DNA from: Henricia sp. BOLD:AAB3569
Taxonomy: Eukaryota > Echinodermata > Asteroidea > Spinulosida > Echinasteridae
Reading direction: 5' to 3'
Assembly (NCBI GenBank): GCA_037783545.1
Contig: JBBELK010000386.1
Coordinates: forward strand, 1,736,001-1,800,000
DNA: 64,000 bases
The notes under the pieces are model-generated. The model ran no database searches. It saw only the letters and a program-made list of their open reading frames with translations, and was not told the origin of the DNA. Of this stretch, positions 1 to 10,374 are shown in pieces (position 1 is the first letter of the stretch; every line of letters begins with the position of its first letter). The position numbers and the translations under genes are program-made.

Positions 1-49
1 AACTTTAGACGGCCCTAGAACAGCATTTAGCCCTACTTTGATAACTTAC

Positions 50-249
50 CTGTCTGTGGACATCTGTCGGCCCAAACTCCCCCTGAGCTTCCCAGATTAT
101 TTCCCCCTGGTTATTCATCTCAAAGAACCTGACAAAAACGTCTTCTTTCTGGACCTTATCGCAGAGCAGGTAGACCTCTTCGTTTCCCGTGACGCAACCG
201 GAACTTTTGTCCATGCGGCAGATCTTGAGAGTCGTGGCTCCCGGTGCCT
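50..249 (-). CDS. NFKB1: NF-kappa-B p105-class protein, coding exon 5 (gene continues off the left edge)
   Basis: This exon encodes the start of the Rel dimerisation (IPT/TIG) domain, reading [28 protein letters not shown] and GPTDVHRQ. These blocks are characteristic of the second half of the Rel homology domain, and RMDxxxGCVTG with FGxFxPTDVHRQ resembles p105/p50 more than c-Rel/RelA. The protein is a DNA-binding transcription factor, held in the cytoplasm until its C-terminal ankyrin half is processed. The acceptor (ctcag) lies just above 249 and the donor CAG/GTAAGT just below 50. The exon supplies the last two bases of a Lys codon opened by the previous exon, then 66 codons (residues about 256-321), ending in phase 0. 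The nuclear localisation signal, glycine-rich region and ankyrin repeats would lie beyond the window. Class assignment is strong; orthology is inferred. Confidence 0.95.
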
Positions 250-993
250 CTGAGATAAAAGAAATGCGAGGATACTCAAGGAACTACTATACCTGGTCAT
301 TGGGCTCATCGAATACTGATTTTGGCTCGGAAGCCAGTTATACGTGTACTTATAAGTAGTTTAGAATTGAATACCACCCCTGGTCATTGAGCGACCCGAG
401 TCCCTGTTTAAATTTGCCCTACATGTACATTTGTATTTCTTTGTGGAAGCAGCGAAAGAAATTTCATCACCGCTCTGGGCCAATCAGGATGCTTGGCAGT
501 ATTTTGGGCAGTCAAATTTCACTGCACGAGCATAGATTGTAAACGCAGTGCATGTCCGTGCTCAGCGATTGGCCGATATCTGAAACCTACTGGGGCATAC
601 AGTTGCATACAGTTGCATTACATGTACGTTTGTCATTTTGAATCCCTCTTAATAATTTGAAAAACAGTGGGGTAAATAGAAATGTTGATAGGAAGGGATA
701 GTTATATAGAACAAAAACTCAATCCAATTTCAGGAAAAGTATAAAAAAAACTTCCAGCATAACATGACCAAATCGATTGAATTTAATACATCAAAAGGAC
801 TTGTGAGTATTCACTAAGCGTAACAGACGTTTAACTTCAAAGCTTGCGTGTAACGTGCTTAGCAGAGTGTAAATACCCTGAAATCTCAGGATGCCTTCCC
901 GAGGACACACTCAAAACGGACACAGCTGGTGCTTTACATATATTTTGCCAGCACCATGTTGGGGTATATGAACAATTTTAAAATCAAACTTAC
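250..993 (-). other. NF-kappa-B intron between coding exons 4 and 5
   Basis: This 744-bp intron has GTAAGT at its 5' end and a pyrimidine-rich tttcttttatctcag acceptor. I see no ORF, RNA gene or recognised repeat in it. Confidence 0.8.
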
Positions 994-1286
994 TGCTGTC
1001 ATAGATGGGCACCGTTATGGCGGGATTCAGCATTTGAACAAACTGACCGTTGGTATCGGGCAAGTAGGCCTGAAAGCAAAGTCTGACAACTGACAAGTCC
1101 ATCTCTTTAGCCATTTCTTTAGCCTTCTTAGACAGTTCTTCGTCAGTGTCCAGTAATCCGTGGGAGCCCATTACGCCCTTGTCGCGGAGGACCGAGTGGC
1201 AGAGGTTTTGCTGGTCTCGAAGACGATCTTTGAGGACTTTCTCGACATTTTTCCGAGTGACATGTAGAATGCCGAGATTGGGGAAG
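994..1286 (-). CDS. NFKB1: NF-kappa-B p105-class protein, coding exon 4
   Basis: The exon encodes the C-terminal half of the Rel N-terminal DNA-binding domain: FPNLGILHVTRKNV, then a variable insert helix region, then KEMDLSVVRLCFQAYLP and AITVPIYDSK. The block NLGILHVTxKxV followed by MDLSVVRLxFxAxLPD is diagnostic of p105/p100 proteins. The acceptor is acaattcag. The first base completes a Ser codon from exon 3, 97 codons follow (residues about 158-254), and a final A is completed by AG of exon 5 to give the Lys of IYDSK. The donor is A/GTAAGT. The phase agreement at both ends is independent support for this exon order. Confidence 0.95.
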
Positions 1287-1375
1287 CTGAATTGTTTTTT
1301 TTTTAAAGAAGAAAGAGGAAAGCTCACATTTAATATTCAGGGGTAAAAATTACCATGAACTTTAAAATGGGTAAT

Positions 1376-1400
1376 GGAGGGGGTGGGGGGGGGGAGGTGG
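1376..1400 (+). repeat. G-rich simple tract
   Basis: An almost pure G run broken by single T or A residues, within an NF-kappa-B intron. It could form a G-quadruplex on the plus strand. Confidence 0.6.
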
Positions 1401-1547
1401 TAAGATTGTTGCAGGTTCTTCTTTCGTATGATCCCCTAAAGGGATCTGGTTGCTGAGATTAGCCGACTCAAGTCGTTGCCCTGTAGCCACCTAGGGGGTT
1501 CTTCAGCTTGGCCACGAAGTGCGAGAGAACAGGAAGAAATTCTCAGT

Positions 1548-1705
1548 TTAAGAGGTGGGAGAAAAGCCCCACACACCGACGTGTGGGGGAAAACCCACGG
1601 AATCAAGCAGGGACTGAGAACCCAATCCACATACTGACCCGGACGGGATTCGAACACGGACGGGATTCGAACCAGGGCCACATTGGTGGAAGTGCTATTT
1701 TGAAA
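1548..1705 (-). repeat. SINE-like repeat with B-box-like GGTTCGAATCC
   Basis: The segment shares its order of motifs with 6221-6375: a GTGGGAG...CCCAC palindromic block, then AACCCAATCCACATAC, then a GGGATTCGAACC block. On the minus strand the last block reads GGTTCGAATCCC, an RNA polymerase III B-box-like motif. Two separate copies in the same gene and orientation indicate a dispersed repeat. The family name is not certain. Confidence 0.5.
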
Positions 1706-1821
1706 AGCAATGTTGGACCACCAAACGTTTAGCAGGACCAGGACAATCATTAAACTGCTGTTTTTTTAGTATTCACTGTTTTCAGAAATGTTTAATTTTT
1801 GCTGTTGTGATTTTGGGTACC

Positions 1822-1956
1822 CCATGGCAATTGGCTGTAAACATCATGGCCGTTGGAAAAAGTACCATTGCAAAAGCACATGGTTCAGTGATTTTTAGTG
1901 TAGAGCCATTGCCTAGGCAACCAACAAAAGATGACGTATTCACTTCGGCAGTCTAT
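1822..1956 (+). repeat. Dispersed ~130-bp repeat, copy 1
   Basis: Nearly identical, in inverted orientation, to 21481-21607. The shared region includes GCCTAGGCAACCAACAAAAG and a CATCATGGCCGT block. Spurious short ORFs run through both copies; neither looks coding. It is probably a non-autonomous transposon. Confidence 0.6.
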
Positions 1957-2666
1957 TGTTGGGTAATTTCTGGAATTGGCAAGTTATCGCTAGGAATCGA
2001 ATCAAGATGAAATCGAGATGATCAAATCCTATTGGGAAAAGATTCCTCAAAAATCTGGAATCATGATTTGATTCCGAAAGTAGAATCGATTCTACCCAAC
2101 ACTGACGTGGAATCGCCCAAGACTATAAAGGCGCGTTCCCATTAGACTTCTTTTTACGCGCCCTCGCGGGAACTTTCCGCGACTCCCTGTAAACATTCCT
2201 TCCTGTAAATCTCCCGTGCGTTCCTACTACCATATATTTTACACGACGCGAGCGGAAAATTTAGCTATTTGGCTGGCCATGTGTGGTCAATTGAGGGCGT
2301 AGTTTACATAACCTTTGACCTAACAGGATGTTCGACGTGCCATGCGATACGTACACATTGGCGCGAAATTATTAATTGTGTGCATGCTGTCTGTGTACGT
2401 GCGCACGTACGTTAAAACCCTTCAGACTGTCAGAAAAATATGGCGAGTTCTGCCGAGACAAGTTATAAGAATTCAGCGGCTACCAAAGGAAAAGCAACAA
2501 GGAAAAAAAAACATGCGTACGTACGTACATGGCATGTACAGTAGGCCCTACATAATAACGGAACAAGCATTTTCGCGCAATGTGTGGTGGGATTGCACAA
2601 TGCAGGAAGTGACCTCATCCATTTGGCATTTTACACAGCGGTAGCGGTAGTTCTACAGGGCGGCGC

Positions 2667-2872
2667 TGTTCCCATTGGACTTTTCGAGGGCCCTGTAAAA
2701 CTCCCGCGGCTGAGCGGAAAGTTTCCGCGGACTCTTTTACCCTGTAAGTTTTACATCGTGGTCGCGGTAACTTTACAGGGACGCTTGTTCTCCGTGCGTC
2801 CCCATTGGACTAAATTTTGCTACTCTCCCGCACAACCACGGGAGTTTAACCAAAAATAGTCCAATGGGAACA
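2667..2872. mobile_element. Short inverted-repeat element (MITE-like)
   Basis: Perfect 14-bp terminal inverted repeats, TGTTCCCATTGGAC and GTCCAATGGGAACA, bound a 206-bp GC-richer body. A related terminus (GTTCCCATTAGAC) occurs alone near 2136. There is no coding capacity. Target-site duplication is unclear. Confidence 0.6.
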
Positions 2873-2883
2873 CCACTTAAGAC

Positions 2884-2995
2884 ACTTAAACACACTTGCA
2901 CCATCCTTTGGAAGGGATGTAAAGTCGTTGATCCAGTGGGTTGTTTAATGCACAACACACTCCTTTGTGAAGAGTAAGGGGATTCCCCGGTGTCT
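2884..2995 (+). mobile_element. Family G SINE, 5'-truncated
   Basis: Matches the body of the SINE at 15894: CACACTTGC, CCATCCTTTGGAAGGGATGT, and GATTCCCCGGTGTCTCTG in the same order. The tRNA-like head is missing. Confidence 0.6.
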
Positions 2996-3527
2996 CTGGT
3001 CGTTTAGGTTGAACATACTTGTAAGCTTCATGCAATTCAGCCTACGGGTTGCGATTTGTAGTTCATTAAACCCGTTAAAAAATGTCATGCAGATACCGTA
3101 TTTGGCAAAGTGGAACCGTTTTCTGATTTCGAGGGTCTATTATCTGGATACTCGTCACAGGCTTATGCTATGTTTACACCGAAGCACGACCAAGTTAAGG
3201 TCGACTTACGAGTTGTAAAATTCTGTATTTCTTGGACTCGTGAGTGGTCATGAAACTTTTGTCAAGGGGGCGACCGAGAAAGTTTCTCGACCGTTTTGAA
3301 CCGTTCCATACGGTCGGGGAACTTGTGCCGAGCGATGGCGATTCCCCCCCGAGTTATTGCGAGTGTTCAGGACAAACTTACGACCTTCTGACAAGTAACA
3401 TAGGAGGAACTTAAGATCTTGCCGACCAACTTCTGAGGAAATGCCATTTTGACCACTTTTTGTTCGTAAATCACTCTCAAGTCCCTCGGGATTTCGGTGT
3501 AAACAGGGTATCACATGTATGTCTTAC

Positions 3528-3676
3528 CTTGCTGTCATTTCTGTTGGGCCAAGCTGTACGGTGCACATTCCAGCGTTGCAGTTTTTACCCACAATGCTAT
3601 GGGCATGTGGTCTCGGTACGTCTTCATTAGTTACTAATGTCACTACAATTCGTGCAACTCCCGTATAGTTCAAAAT
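3528..3676 (-). CDS. NFKB1: NF-kappa-B p105-class protein, coding exon 3
   Basis: The exon encodes the core of the Rel DNA-binding domain: ILNYTGVARIVVTLVTNED, then PHAHSIVGKNCNAGMCTV, then LGPTEMTA. The HAHSLVGKxCxxGxCTV motif is typical of p50/p52. It opens in phase 0 after the acceptor ttccacaag and carries 49 codons (residues about 108-156). It ends with AG before GTAAGA, and the C of exon 4 completes that codon as Ser. Confidence 0.95.
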
Positions 3677-4315
3677 CTTGTGGAACAAAAATAACGTTTT
3701 AATTAGCAACATTTAAGGAATAAACTGTGGTTGGCCAGTTTTAAATTAGCTTGTCCAGATTTTTCCAGAAAATGGATTTTGTTCCAAGGCCCAAAAAATA
3801 TGTTCGGTCTCTGGTCCACTTAGCTCGGGATCAAGATTGATTCCCTTGATAAGAATGCGTCGGAGTGCTGCGTTTACATGTACATCCGTCGTTAGATCTT
3901 GAGCGCAGCGATAGAAGTTGCAGTCAAAGGTCATACATGTGTATGTAAAGAACAATGTGCGGGCTTCTGTATTCAAATGGGGGACGTTTAACAATAGGAA
4001 CAATAGGGTCCACGATTGCCAAGGATGTCCCCGATTTGGAATGGTGTGCAAAACAAATGAGAGCAGTCGCCGAAAATACTAAGTCCAAACAAAGGAGTAA
4101 CAATAGGACGTCCGCGGTGGGAGGTGGATACAAGACTACATGTGCATGTACGTACAGTGTACATTGCAATATGCTAGTGTACAAGCCAGCTTGAATTTAT
4201 CACGCTCCCGTTATGGCTGCACTACGCTAGTGTACAAGCCCGCTTTTTTTTAAGCGACGCATGTTCAATTTACGCACGTAATGCGTGAAAACGTTTAGTG
4301 TGAATCTACCCTTAC
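3677..4315 (-). other. NF-kappa-B intron between coding exons 2 and 3
   Basis: A 639-bp intron with donor GAG/GTAAGG. Apart from short ACATGTACAT runs, I see nothing in it. Confidence 0.75.
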
Positions 4316-4414
4316 CTCCACTGTTGGGTAAGTGCGTTTTCCCTTCTGGCTGTGCTGGCCCGGGAGACCTCCGTGAGATGGACCTTCGCAATCGTAACGA
4401 AACCGAAATCCCCG
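4316..4414 (-). CDS. NFKB1: NF-kappa-B p105-class protein, coding exon 2 (DNA-recognition loop)
   Basis: This 99-bp exon carries the DNA-contacting recognition loop [16 protein letters not shown] (residues about 78-93), followed by [11 protein letters not shown]. The SHGGLPG form is specific to the p50/p52 class; Rel/Dorsal proteins have RSAGSIPG there. The conserved redox-sensitive Cys is present at about residue 83. The acceptor is tccacgcag and the donor GAG/GTAAGG, both phase 0, so the exon is a clean 33-codon cassette. The Asp before the Cys differs from the Val of vertebrate p50. Confidence 0.95.
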
Positions 4415-4644
4415 CTGCGTGGATGAGAACAATATATCAGCAAATAGAAATGAGTAATGACAAAAACATGCTGAGGCACTAAGTACGTGTGTACGTGTAT
4501 ATTACACAAGTGTGGGAGCATACAGTGCATGCACGCTAATCATACAAATCTATGTATTTTTATTTTAAAAAAAATAAACATTTAAAATTTAAAAAAATTG
4601 TGCCCACCTGAAACGCAATTTTTGTATACATCGCCTTTGTTTGT

Positions 4645-4916
4645 AAAGCCCCCCATACATTATTTGCAGTTACCTAAAATTCTACTTAATGATCCGAGTT
4701 GACAAGAAAAATTAGACTAAAAAGTTGATAGCAATGGTAACAAGCACCACATGAGACCTTTATGGGATAAATTGCCAAATAAAGGTGCTTTTTTTTAAAT
4801 TGTGGCTGAAATTTCTACACTTACGCAGTCTATCAGCATTATTCTTTAAATGTAATGCTGTTGTTCCTATTTTGTAAAGTTTTCTATTCATGTAATATGT
4901 CTTTAACTGTTTAAAG
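4645..4916 (-). mobile_element. Family A TTAA element (minus orientation)
   Basis: Reads, on the minus strand, TTAA, AGACATATTACATG, then AACAGCATTACAT, TTTCAGCCAC, CACCTTTATTTGGCAA and GTTACCATTGCTATCAAC. The same block order occurs in more than a dozen places in the window. It is non-coding. The TTAA at the outer end suggests a piggyBac- or Kolobok-type target site; the superfamily is an inference. Confidence 0.65.
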
Positions 4917-5038
4917 GTGCAAGGGGGTAAAAATAAATGACCATGTTTCCTTTTTGAGCAAAAAGAAGAAACAAAACCACCTTCCCACCCCACCCGGTAC
5001 ATACATGTACAAGTAACAGGAAACAGTTGTTTTGCCCT

Positions 5039-5058
5039 CTTTCTCTCTCTCTCTCTCA
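5039..5058 (+). repeat. (CT)n microsatellite
   Basis: A short pure run of CT dinucleotides within NF-kappa-B intron 1. Confidence 0.8.
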
Positions 5059-5589
5059 TCTTGGCCTTATTATAGTAAGCCCTATTTGTATACCAATACA
5101 AAAGTACATGTAGGTTACTATAGGGACAGTCCCTTCTGCATACACGTGTAGCAGGGCACTGTCGTACAGTGGTTTTACACTCTCGAAGGTAAAAAATAGA
5201 ATTGAATGTATTTTTTATTTTTTTTTAACTTCCTGCTCATAAGGCAAAAAAATTAGATGTTCGGTCTCTGGTCGGCACGCGACGATTTCAAGCATCTTTT
5301 TTTCTGCGGCAGTTAAGACAGCGCCCTCTATTGCCACACTGCATCACATTTTCTTGACTGATCGCTATGTACGGAATGGGAACAAGTCTATATGTATTTT
5401 CCCGGGCAGCTCGACCTCATACTCAGGGCAATAGAATCGGACAATGCTGATATCGAATGAGAACAAATGATAGTGAGTACAGTGTATGAGGTTGTTTAAT
5501 CAGCTGCAACAATAGCGGCTAGGTCTCACGCGACAACAAAGAATCGCGATTGTGAATTAGAGCGTGTCTGAATGGAGGGAAAAAACCCG

Positions 5590-5716
5590 CGTCGCCGCAT
5601 CAATTCCGGAACTTCGGTCTGACGTGATGGAGGGGGGGGGGGTGGGGGTGGGGGTGGGGGTGGGGGGGGGGGGGGAGCCCCGCATCGGCGCATCAATTCC
5701 GTAACTTCTGTCTGAA
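5590..5716 (+). repeat. G-run flanked by direct repeats
   Basis: A 44-bp tract of G5-T units and long G runs (about 5632-5675) sits between two near-identical 30-bp direct repeats containing CGCATCAATTCCG and TCTGA. The arrangement suggests slippage or duplication around a quadruplex-prone tract. A proline-rich antisense ORF through it is an artefact. Confidence 0.65.
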
Positions 5717-5976
5717 CAAAGACAGTCAAATGTTTTTTTTTTTGCCTAATAAACTGTTACAAATTTCTTTGGCTGATGTGAACTGATACAGGTACTTGCA
5801 AGTACAAATCTAACAAGGTTTTGATTTTAAAAACACAATTTCCTCTTTTTATACACAAAAAAATCAAATGAAAGACATTGTCCGTTTTGTACATTTTCTA
5901 TTGTGTCACCCACACAGTATATATGTACATGTACATTGACCGGATATGCTTATTTGTCACAGACGTGTACATAATC

Positions 5977-6090
5977 TGCAGCCGATTTCACAAAAAGGTG
6001 CGTAGCTTTCGCAACTTTTGAAAATGGCATATTATGTAGACTTGCGTGCAATTATTGCAGAAATGTTACGTGAAATCGTCTGCTGTACAT
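5977..6090. mobile_element. Decayed fold-back element
   Basis: Imperfect terminal repeats GCAGCCGATTTCAC and GTGAAATCGTCTGCTG bound a 110-bp body with internal TTGCGTGCAATTATTGCAG. It is the diverged relative of the perfect palindrome at 38432-38554. Confidence 0.55.
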
Positions 6091-6220
6091 GTACTTGTTT
6101 GAAGGGTGGATTCACACCGAGCCGTTTCGCACGTCAAAATTACAAAATTTAAAAGATTACAGAATCACAAATTTTAAACATTTTGTAAATAGAGTGAAAA
6201 TCTCGTCAAGATGACGAAGG

Positions 6221-6375
6221 AGATGCAGTTTTAGAAGTGGGAGGAAAACCCCCAGGAAAATCTCCTGGGTGAAACCCACGCGGTCAAGTAGGAACTGCAA
6301 ACCCAATCCACATACGGTACACACCCCAGGATAGAACCTGGGACGTCAGAGGTGGAAGGAACCGCTACGCCAACC
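6221..6375 (-). repeat. SINE-like repeat, second copy
   Basis: Same order of motifs as 1548-1705: GTGGGAGGAAAACCCCC, CCCACGCGGTCAAGTAGG, AACCCAATCCACATAC. It ends just inside the donor side of NF-kappa-B intron 1, about 30 bp from exon 1. Confidence 0.5.
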
Positions 6376-6403
6376 CGCCCCGGGAAGTGAGTGCGTACTG
6401 TAC

Positions 6404-6625
6404 CTGTTTAGGTTCCTCAATAATGCGAAGACACGGTGCCGACAGATCGTTCAGTGTTTGCTGGTTCATTCCAGTCATGACCTCCAGTTGATGAAGGTCG
6501 CTCGTTAAACCGTCGGTCAAGTTCACTGAATGCCCAGTGCCGTTACTGTTCACATAGACTTGCTGATACATATCACTTGGGATTTCCACTGACTGCAGCG
6601 AGTCTGAACGCTCTTCGTCAGACAT
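6404..6625 (-). CDS. NFKB1: NF-kappa-B p105-class protein, coding exon 1 with start codon
   Basis: ATG at 6625 in a good context (CACCATGT) opens 74 codons: an acidic, unstructured N-terminus, then SAPCLRIIEEPKQ, the standard entry into the Rel homology domain ([18 protein letters not shown] in the family). The donor CAG/GTACAG is phase 0 and joins exon 2 as [17 protein letters not shown] lies 32-37 bases upstream of the ATG on the minus strand. The start may therefore be close to a promoter, but an upstream untranslated exon cannot be excluded (a CCAG lies 8 bases before the ATG). Confidence 0.93.
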
Positions 6626-8156
6626 GGTGCTTCTGGATGAATTGTGGTGACTTGCTTTATAAAATGAGGTTTACATGTAGATTACTCAAGCGTGGATTGA
6701 AACCTAAATGGAGAGAAATAAAAAGTGTTATAAAATTTGCTGTAAAACGAGTTGTCTTACATTATTTCTAAAACAGTCTATTTCTACTAAAGGGCCGTCC
6801 AAAGTTAATATTATTCAATACCCCCTATCACCCCACCGGCGCGGCTTCCACTGCATCAAATCAGAATGTGTGACTCATCGAGTGCAAGAATACTGACAAC
6901 AGAAGGTGCCGCTAGCCCGCTAACGTTACAAAACCGCAAGCCCACTGCCTGCGAGCTGTATAAACGATGCTGCAAAACTGCAGTTGTTTGGCATACGGTA
7001 CGTCAGGCTCTTCAAGAGTCTTCCCAGAAATAAATCCAGCGGCACTTTGATTTTAAAAACTGATGCATTCTGACAAGCAAAACATCAAGAGAATTGACAA
7101 TGGGTTTCACAAGCCATTTGTCACTCGATTTACAGTGTAGTATGGAATCGGCCAAACGGCCAAACGAAATCCACACGACAGTGCCACAAGACAGCTGCTA
7201 AACAGTAGGGGACCAACCCTCAATTGAGCGACGCTATGGCTGCATCCGGCTGCCAATATGTGCCACGTGTCCTCACAAATATGTTGATGCGTCGCTTAAC
7301 TGAGCGACGTCGCTCAATCCAGCGACGTTTTCAACCTCAAACTCGGCTGAAATTGTAACTTCCAACTTCAAGGCAGAAGTGTGAATAATCTACACGATAG
7401 AATGTAAAATGCTGCGGTAGATCATTGAATAATGTTCCAAAGAATAGATTTTCACAGTCCCCTACTTTAGCCGGTGCAGGCCGGTCAACGTGATCGGCCT
7501 TGCACGGTGAAAATGCAGGTGTGGCATGATTTAGATTTTAGTGTTTGTCAACAGATTTTCTTGAACCACACAAAAATTCAAAGAATCAAAGTAGAATTCC
7601 CCAAATTTTGATTAGAAAATAGAACTTGATTGTTTTCATCAAAGACAGTGTGCTACATCTAATGTCAAATTCGACGGTCGAGTTGACAAACGACAAAACG
7701 GTCGAGTTGGCACGACGGTCGAGTTGGCACGACGGTCGAGTTGGTGGGAGTCGAGTTGACTGTAAACCCGGCTAAGTACTGACTGTATACGTACGTACAC
7801 GTTTAGTTGCACCGAAGAAAACAGGCACCCGTTCAAAATGTTCAACTTTCAACATGATGTTATGTGTTCAAGTTCATGTAGCCTATTTCGCCTTGGTCAC
7901 CGTCTAAAAACGCAGAAAACGTCACCAGTTCCAAGATCTTAAGCATGTTCAGATTCAAAATGACCAGTTGTACCATGGAGGAAGGAAAACAAGACCTTTG
8001 ATGTTGCAACCGTAGTTTATTTTTAGACAATGGGAAAAACCTAACCGCGATCGCATGGCGCAAGCTACACGCATTGGGCCATGGGATTTTCCCCGAAAAT
8101 CCTTGGTACCCGGTCCGGTTATGCGCTTCAAGTATTAATAGGCTAGGGACCAGGGG
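6626..8156. other. Intergenic DNA upstream of the NF-kappa-B gene
   Basis: Apart from the short tandem repeat at 7671-7745, I see no ORF with family resemblance, no RNA gene and no recognised repeat. The NF-kappa-B promoter is expected in the first part, but no site can be assigned with confidence. Confidence 0.6.
7671..7745 (+). repeat. Short tandem repeat, CGACGGTCGAGTTGGCA unit
   Basis: Three to four consecutive copies of a 17-bp unit, with degraded copies on either side. Confidence 0.75.
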
Positions 8157-8384
8157 CCAATCTCATGGCGCTGTTTAGCACAAAAATTTGTTTAGCACAG
8201 AATTTCCTCTGTAAAATGAGTTACCAGCCAAAATTGTATGTCAAATTGTATTTTTAGGAACAGGAGCAAAATATCAGTAAATACACGTCACTTACGATTT
8301 TGGCTGGCAACCCAGTTTTGCAAAATAAAGCAAAGAAATTCTGTGCTAAGCAAAATTTTGTGCTAAGCAGCGCCATGAAATTGA
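8157..8384. mobile_element. Fold-back MITE-like element
   Basis: About 50-bp imperfect inverted arms: CCAATCTCATGGCGCTG and TTAGCACAGAATTTC on the left, GAAATTCTGTGCTAAG and CAGCGCCATGAAATTG on the right. The centre carries CCAGCCAAAATTGTATG and its inverse. Partial relatives occur at 20543-20660 and 59225-59335. It is non-coding. Confidence 0.7.
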
Positions 8385-8403
8385 ATGGGATGGCGATTAG
8401 CCT

Positions 8404-8530
8404 TTAAAGGAGCGTGTCCAGATTTTCTGGAAATTTGATCTAGATCTAAAATACCTCCCAAAAATAATATTTACGACAAGAAAACAAAAAATACAAAATA
8501 TTAAGGTGAAATTTTTAGAGTAAGTTAACG
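8404..8530 (+). mobile_element. Family B TTAA element, truncated
   Basis: Starts TTAA-AGGAGCGTGTCCAGATTT, then loses similarity. The right terminus is not found. Confidence 0.45.
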
Positions 8531-9412
8531 TCTTGATCGCAGGTAGTGACACGAATCGATATCTCACTGTTTCTCGAAATCGAAATCGGACTGACATGAC
8601 TCGACTAAAGTTGGCTTTTCCGACTATATTTCATAGTGCTAATAGCAGTAGCATAGTTCTATTCACATTGGAACCTCTAGGATCCATGCAAAATATCCAA
8701 ATGCACAGGATCAGTATTTCGACTAGAAAAAGACTTAATTACCCATTTTTTAACTGACATTGAAACGAACTCGTGCGGAGCTTCTTCCTCCATGCTCGTA
8801 CCCAATCGCGAGTAGACTGGTTTCCGCTCCACATATTCCACATACAACGAATGAATCTCATATTCAAGGCGTCATGCATGACGCGTCGTGGCGACTTCCC
8901 ACGCACTGTTGATTAACGCCTTAAGTTTGTACGTGAACTAATCGGGAAAAAACCCAAATGTTGTAATCACGAAACCACAAACATGCGAGTACAATGCTTT
9001 GATGTTGATAATACATACATGTGTAATCAAGTTTAGGCCTATATTGCGCAAATTTCATGAATGCGCATTACATTAAAATCCAGGGGCGGTATTCAATTCA
9101 GTACTTAAGCCAAATATTTAAGAATTTTACTTAGTTTTTGGCTAAAGTAAAATACTTAGCCAAAATCGGTATTCAATTCGCAAGTGGCTAAGTTTTTTAC
9201 TTTGTACGCAATAAATGACTTGTTCGCTGGTAATCTGAAACACCCATTGGTAAAGCGCAGGAAAACAGACCCAATAACCATGGCAACACACAAAGGGTGA
9301 CGTTATTTACTTTAGTACTATATCATTTTATAAAATAATACCATCTCGGTCTTACATAGGCCTATAACATGAACAGATGGACTCGCTTCTATCATGTATA
9401 TACGAGCATTAC
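8531..9412. other. Intergenic DNA
   Basis: I see no gene. Around 9082-9185 the phrase GGTATTCAATTC occurs twice, flanking inverted ACTTAAGCCAAA / TTTGGCTAAAGT blocks. This is probably a small decayed inverted-repeat element. Confidence 0.5.
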
Positions 9413-9622
9413 AGGGGCGGATCCAGGAATTTTCCAGGGAGGGGTTTTGCCAGTGCGAGTGCCGACAAAGTCGCTAAAGGAGGGAGGGGGGTGGGGTACC
9501 CTCTTCTCTTTCCCCCCCCCCTTTTTTTTTAATTTGGGGGAGTTTGTTGCGGACAGGCAGACACACAGAAAATACATTACATAATTTTTCTTTTCGAGTC
9601 AGAGCACCCCCGCACCGCGCCT
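9413..9622. mobile_element. MITE-like element with CAGGGGCGGATCCAGGAA start
   Basis: Begins CAGGGGCGGATCCAGGAATT and ends CACCGCGCCTG, with a homopolymer-rich centre (G, then C, then T runs). The outer bases are loosely inverted (CAGGGGCGG / CCGCGCCTG). Similar termini are known to me from dispersed hAT-like repeats in several animals. The assignment is tentative. Confidence 0.45.
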
Positions 9623-9986
9623 GCATTTTTTTAACAACACTGGAAGAAAACTACGTTGTATGAAAGTAGGAAAACATTTAATTTAAAAAGCACTGAATAT
9701 GACAACTGAAAACAACAACAAAAGAACCAAAACCAGTCAAAATGCACCGTAAACGAGAGTGCGAAAGGGCCAAAAGGGCGACAAACCGGATTAAGTACAA
9801 TTCGGGGAAAAACAGGGAAAATCCCCAAGTAGGCCTATACCCGATTGCGTCATGCAAAAATCACTTGTGTGTATTGGACCTACGTGCGTGTGTGCACATG
9901 AACGACACATACAGTGTGATTATCATTATACATGTACATGTACACATGTATTTAATTGTCACGACTGTTGATGTGCTATACGTATA

Positions 9987-10056
9987 GACCGTATCGAATA
10001 GCCGCCATTTCGTGGGGCAGTTTCTTTGTTCCTTGAGGACATGCATGGTTGCACGA
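9987..10056 (+). mobile_element. Family E element, right half missing
   Basis: Begins TA-GACCGTATCGAATAGC followed by GCCGCCATTTCGTGGGGCA. It stops after the ATGCATGGTTGCAC block that is internal in the complete copies at 28802 and 34741. Confidence 0.7.
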
Positions 10057-10374
10057 TGTTTTTCTGTGTCTCTACATTGGCAAACGGAAGCAAACTTCTG
10101 GAACAATCATGTGATCACGATTGGCTGGCTCTAATCACATGACCTGAAACTGGTTCCTGATTGGTTCAGACATAAAACATGAGCAAACAAATGTTTGCCA
10201 ATAGCAGTATGTCCAAACACGAGCAAAAACAGTTTGGTGATGTTTGCTGTTGTTTGCTAATGTTTTATGTGCCGTCCACACCTGCAAACTTTCCTGAAAA
10301 AACATGACCAAACTTGACGTTTGGTCATGTTTTATGTGAAATGTTTGCCAGTGTAGACGAGGTTTAGAAAACCT
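10057..10374. other. Intergenic DNA with TGTTTGC inverted motifs
   Basis: Repeated TGTTTGC / GCAAACA words and a short palindrome AACTTGACGTTTGGTCATG suggest a decayed fold-back element. No gene is visible. Confidence 0.4.

Larger units (their letters stand above)
1287..3527 (-). other. NF-kappa-B intron between coding exons 3 and 4
   Basis: This 2.2-kb intron holds repeats listed separately: a G-rich tract near 1376-1400, a SINE-like element, one copy of a 130-bp dispersed repeat, a short inverted-repeat element and a SINE tail. The last 500 bp (about 3000-3527) contain nothing I recognise. Confidence 0.75.
4415..6403 (-). other. NF-kappa-B intron between coding exons 1 and 2
   Basis: A 2-kb intron with donor CAG/GTACAG. 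It contains a family A element, a CT microsatellite, a G-rich tract, a decayed fold-back element and a SINE-like repeat, each listed separately. Between them I see no further structure. Confidence 0.75.

Noticed and set aside
5526..5729. Proline-rich antisense ORF
   Set aside because: Simply the translation of the G-run; no start context or homology.
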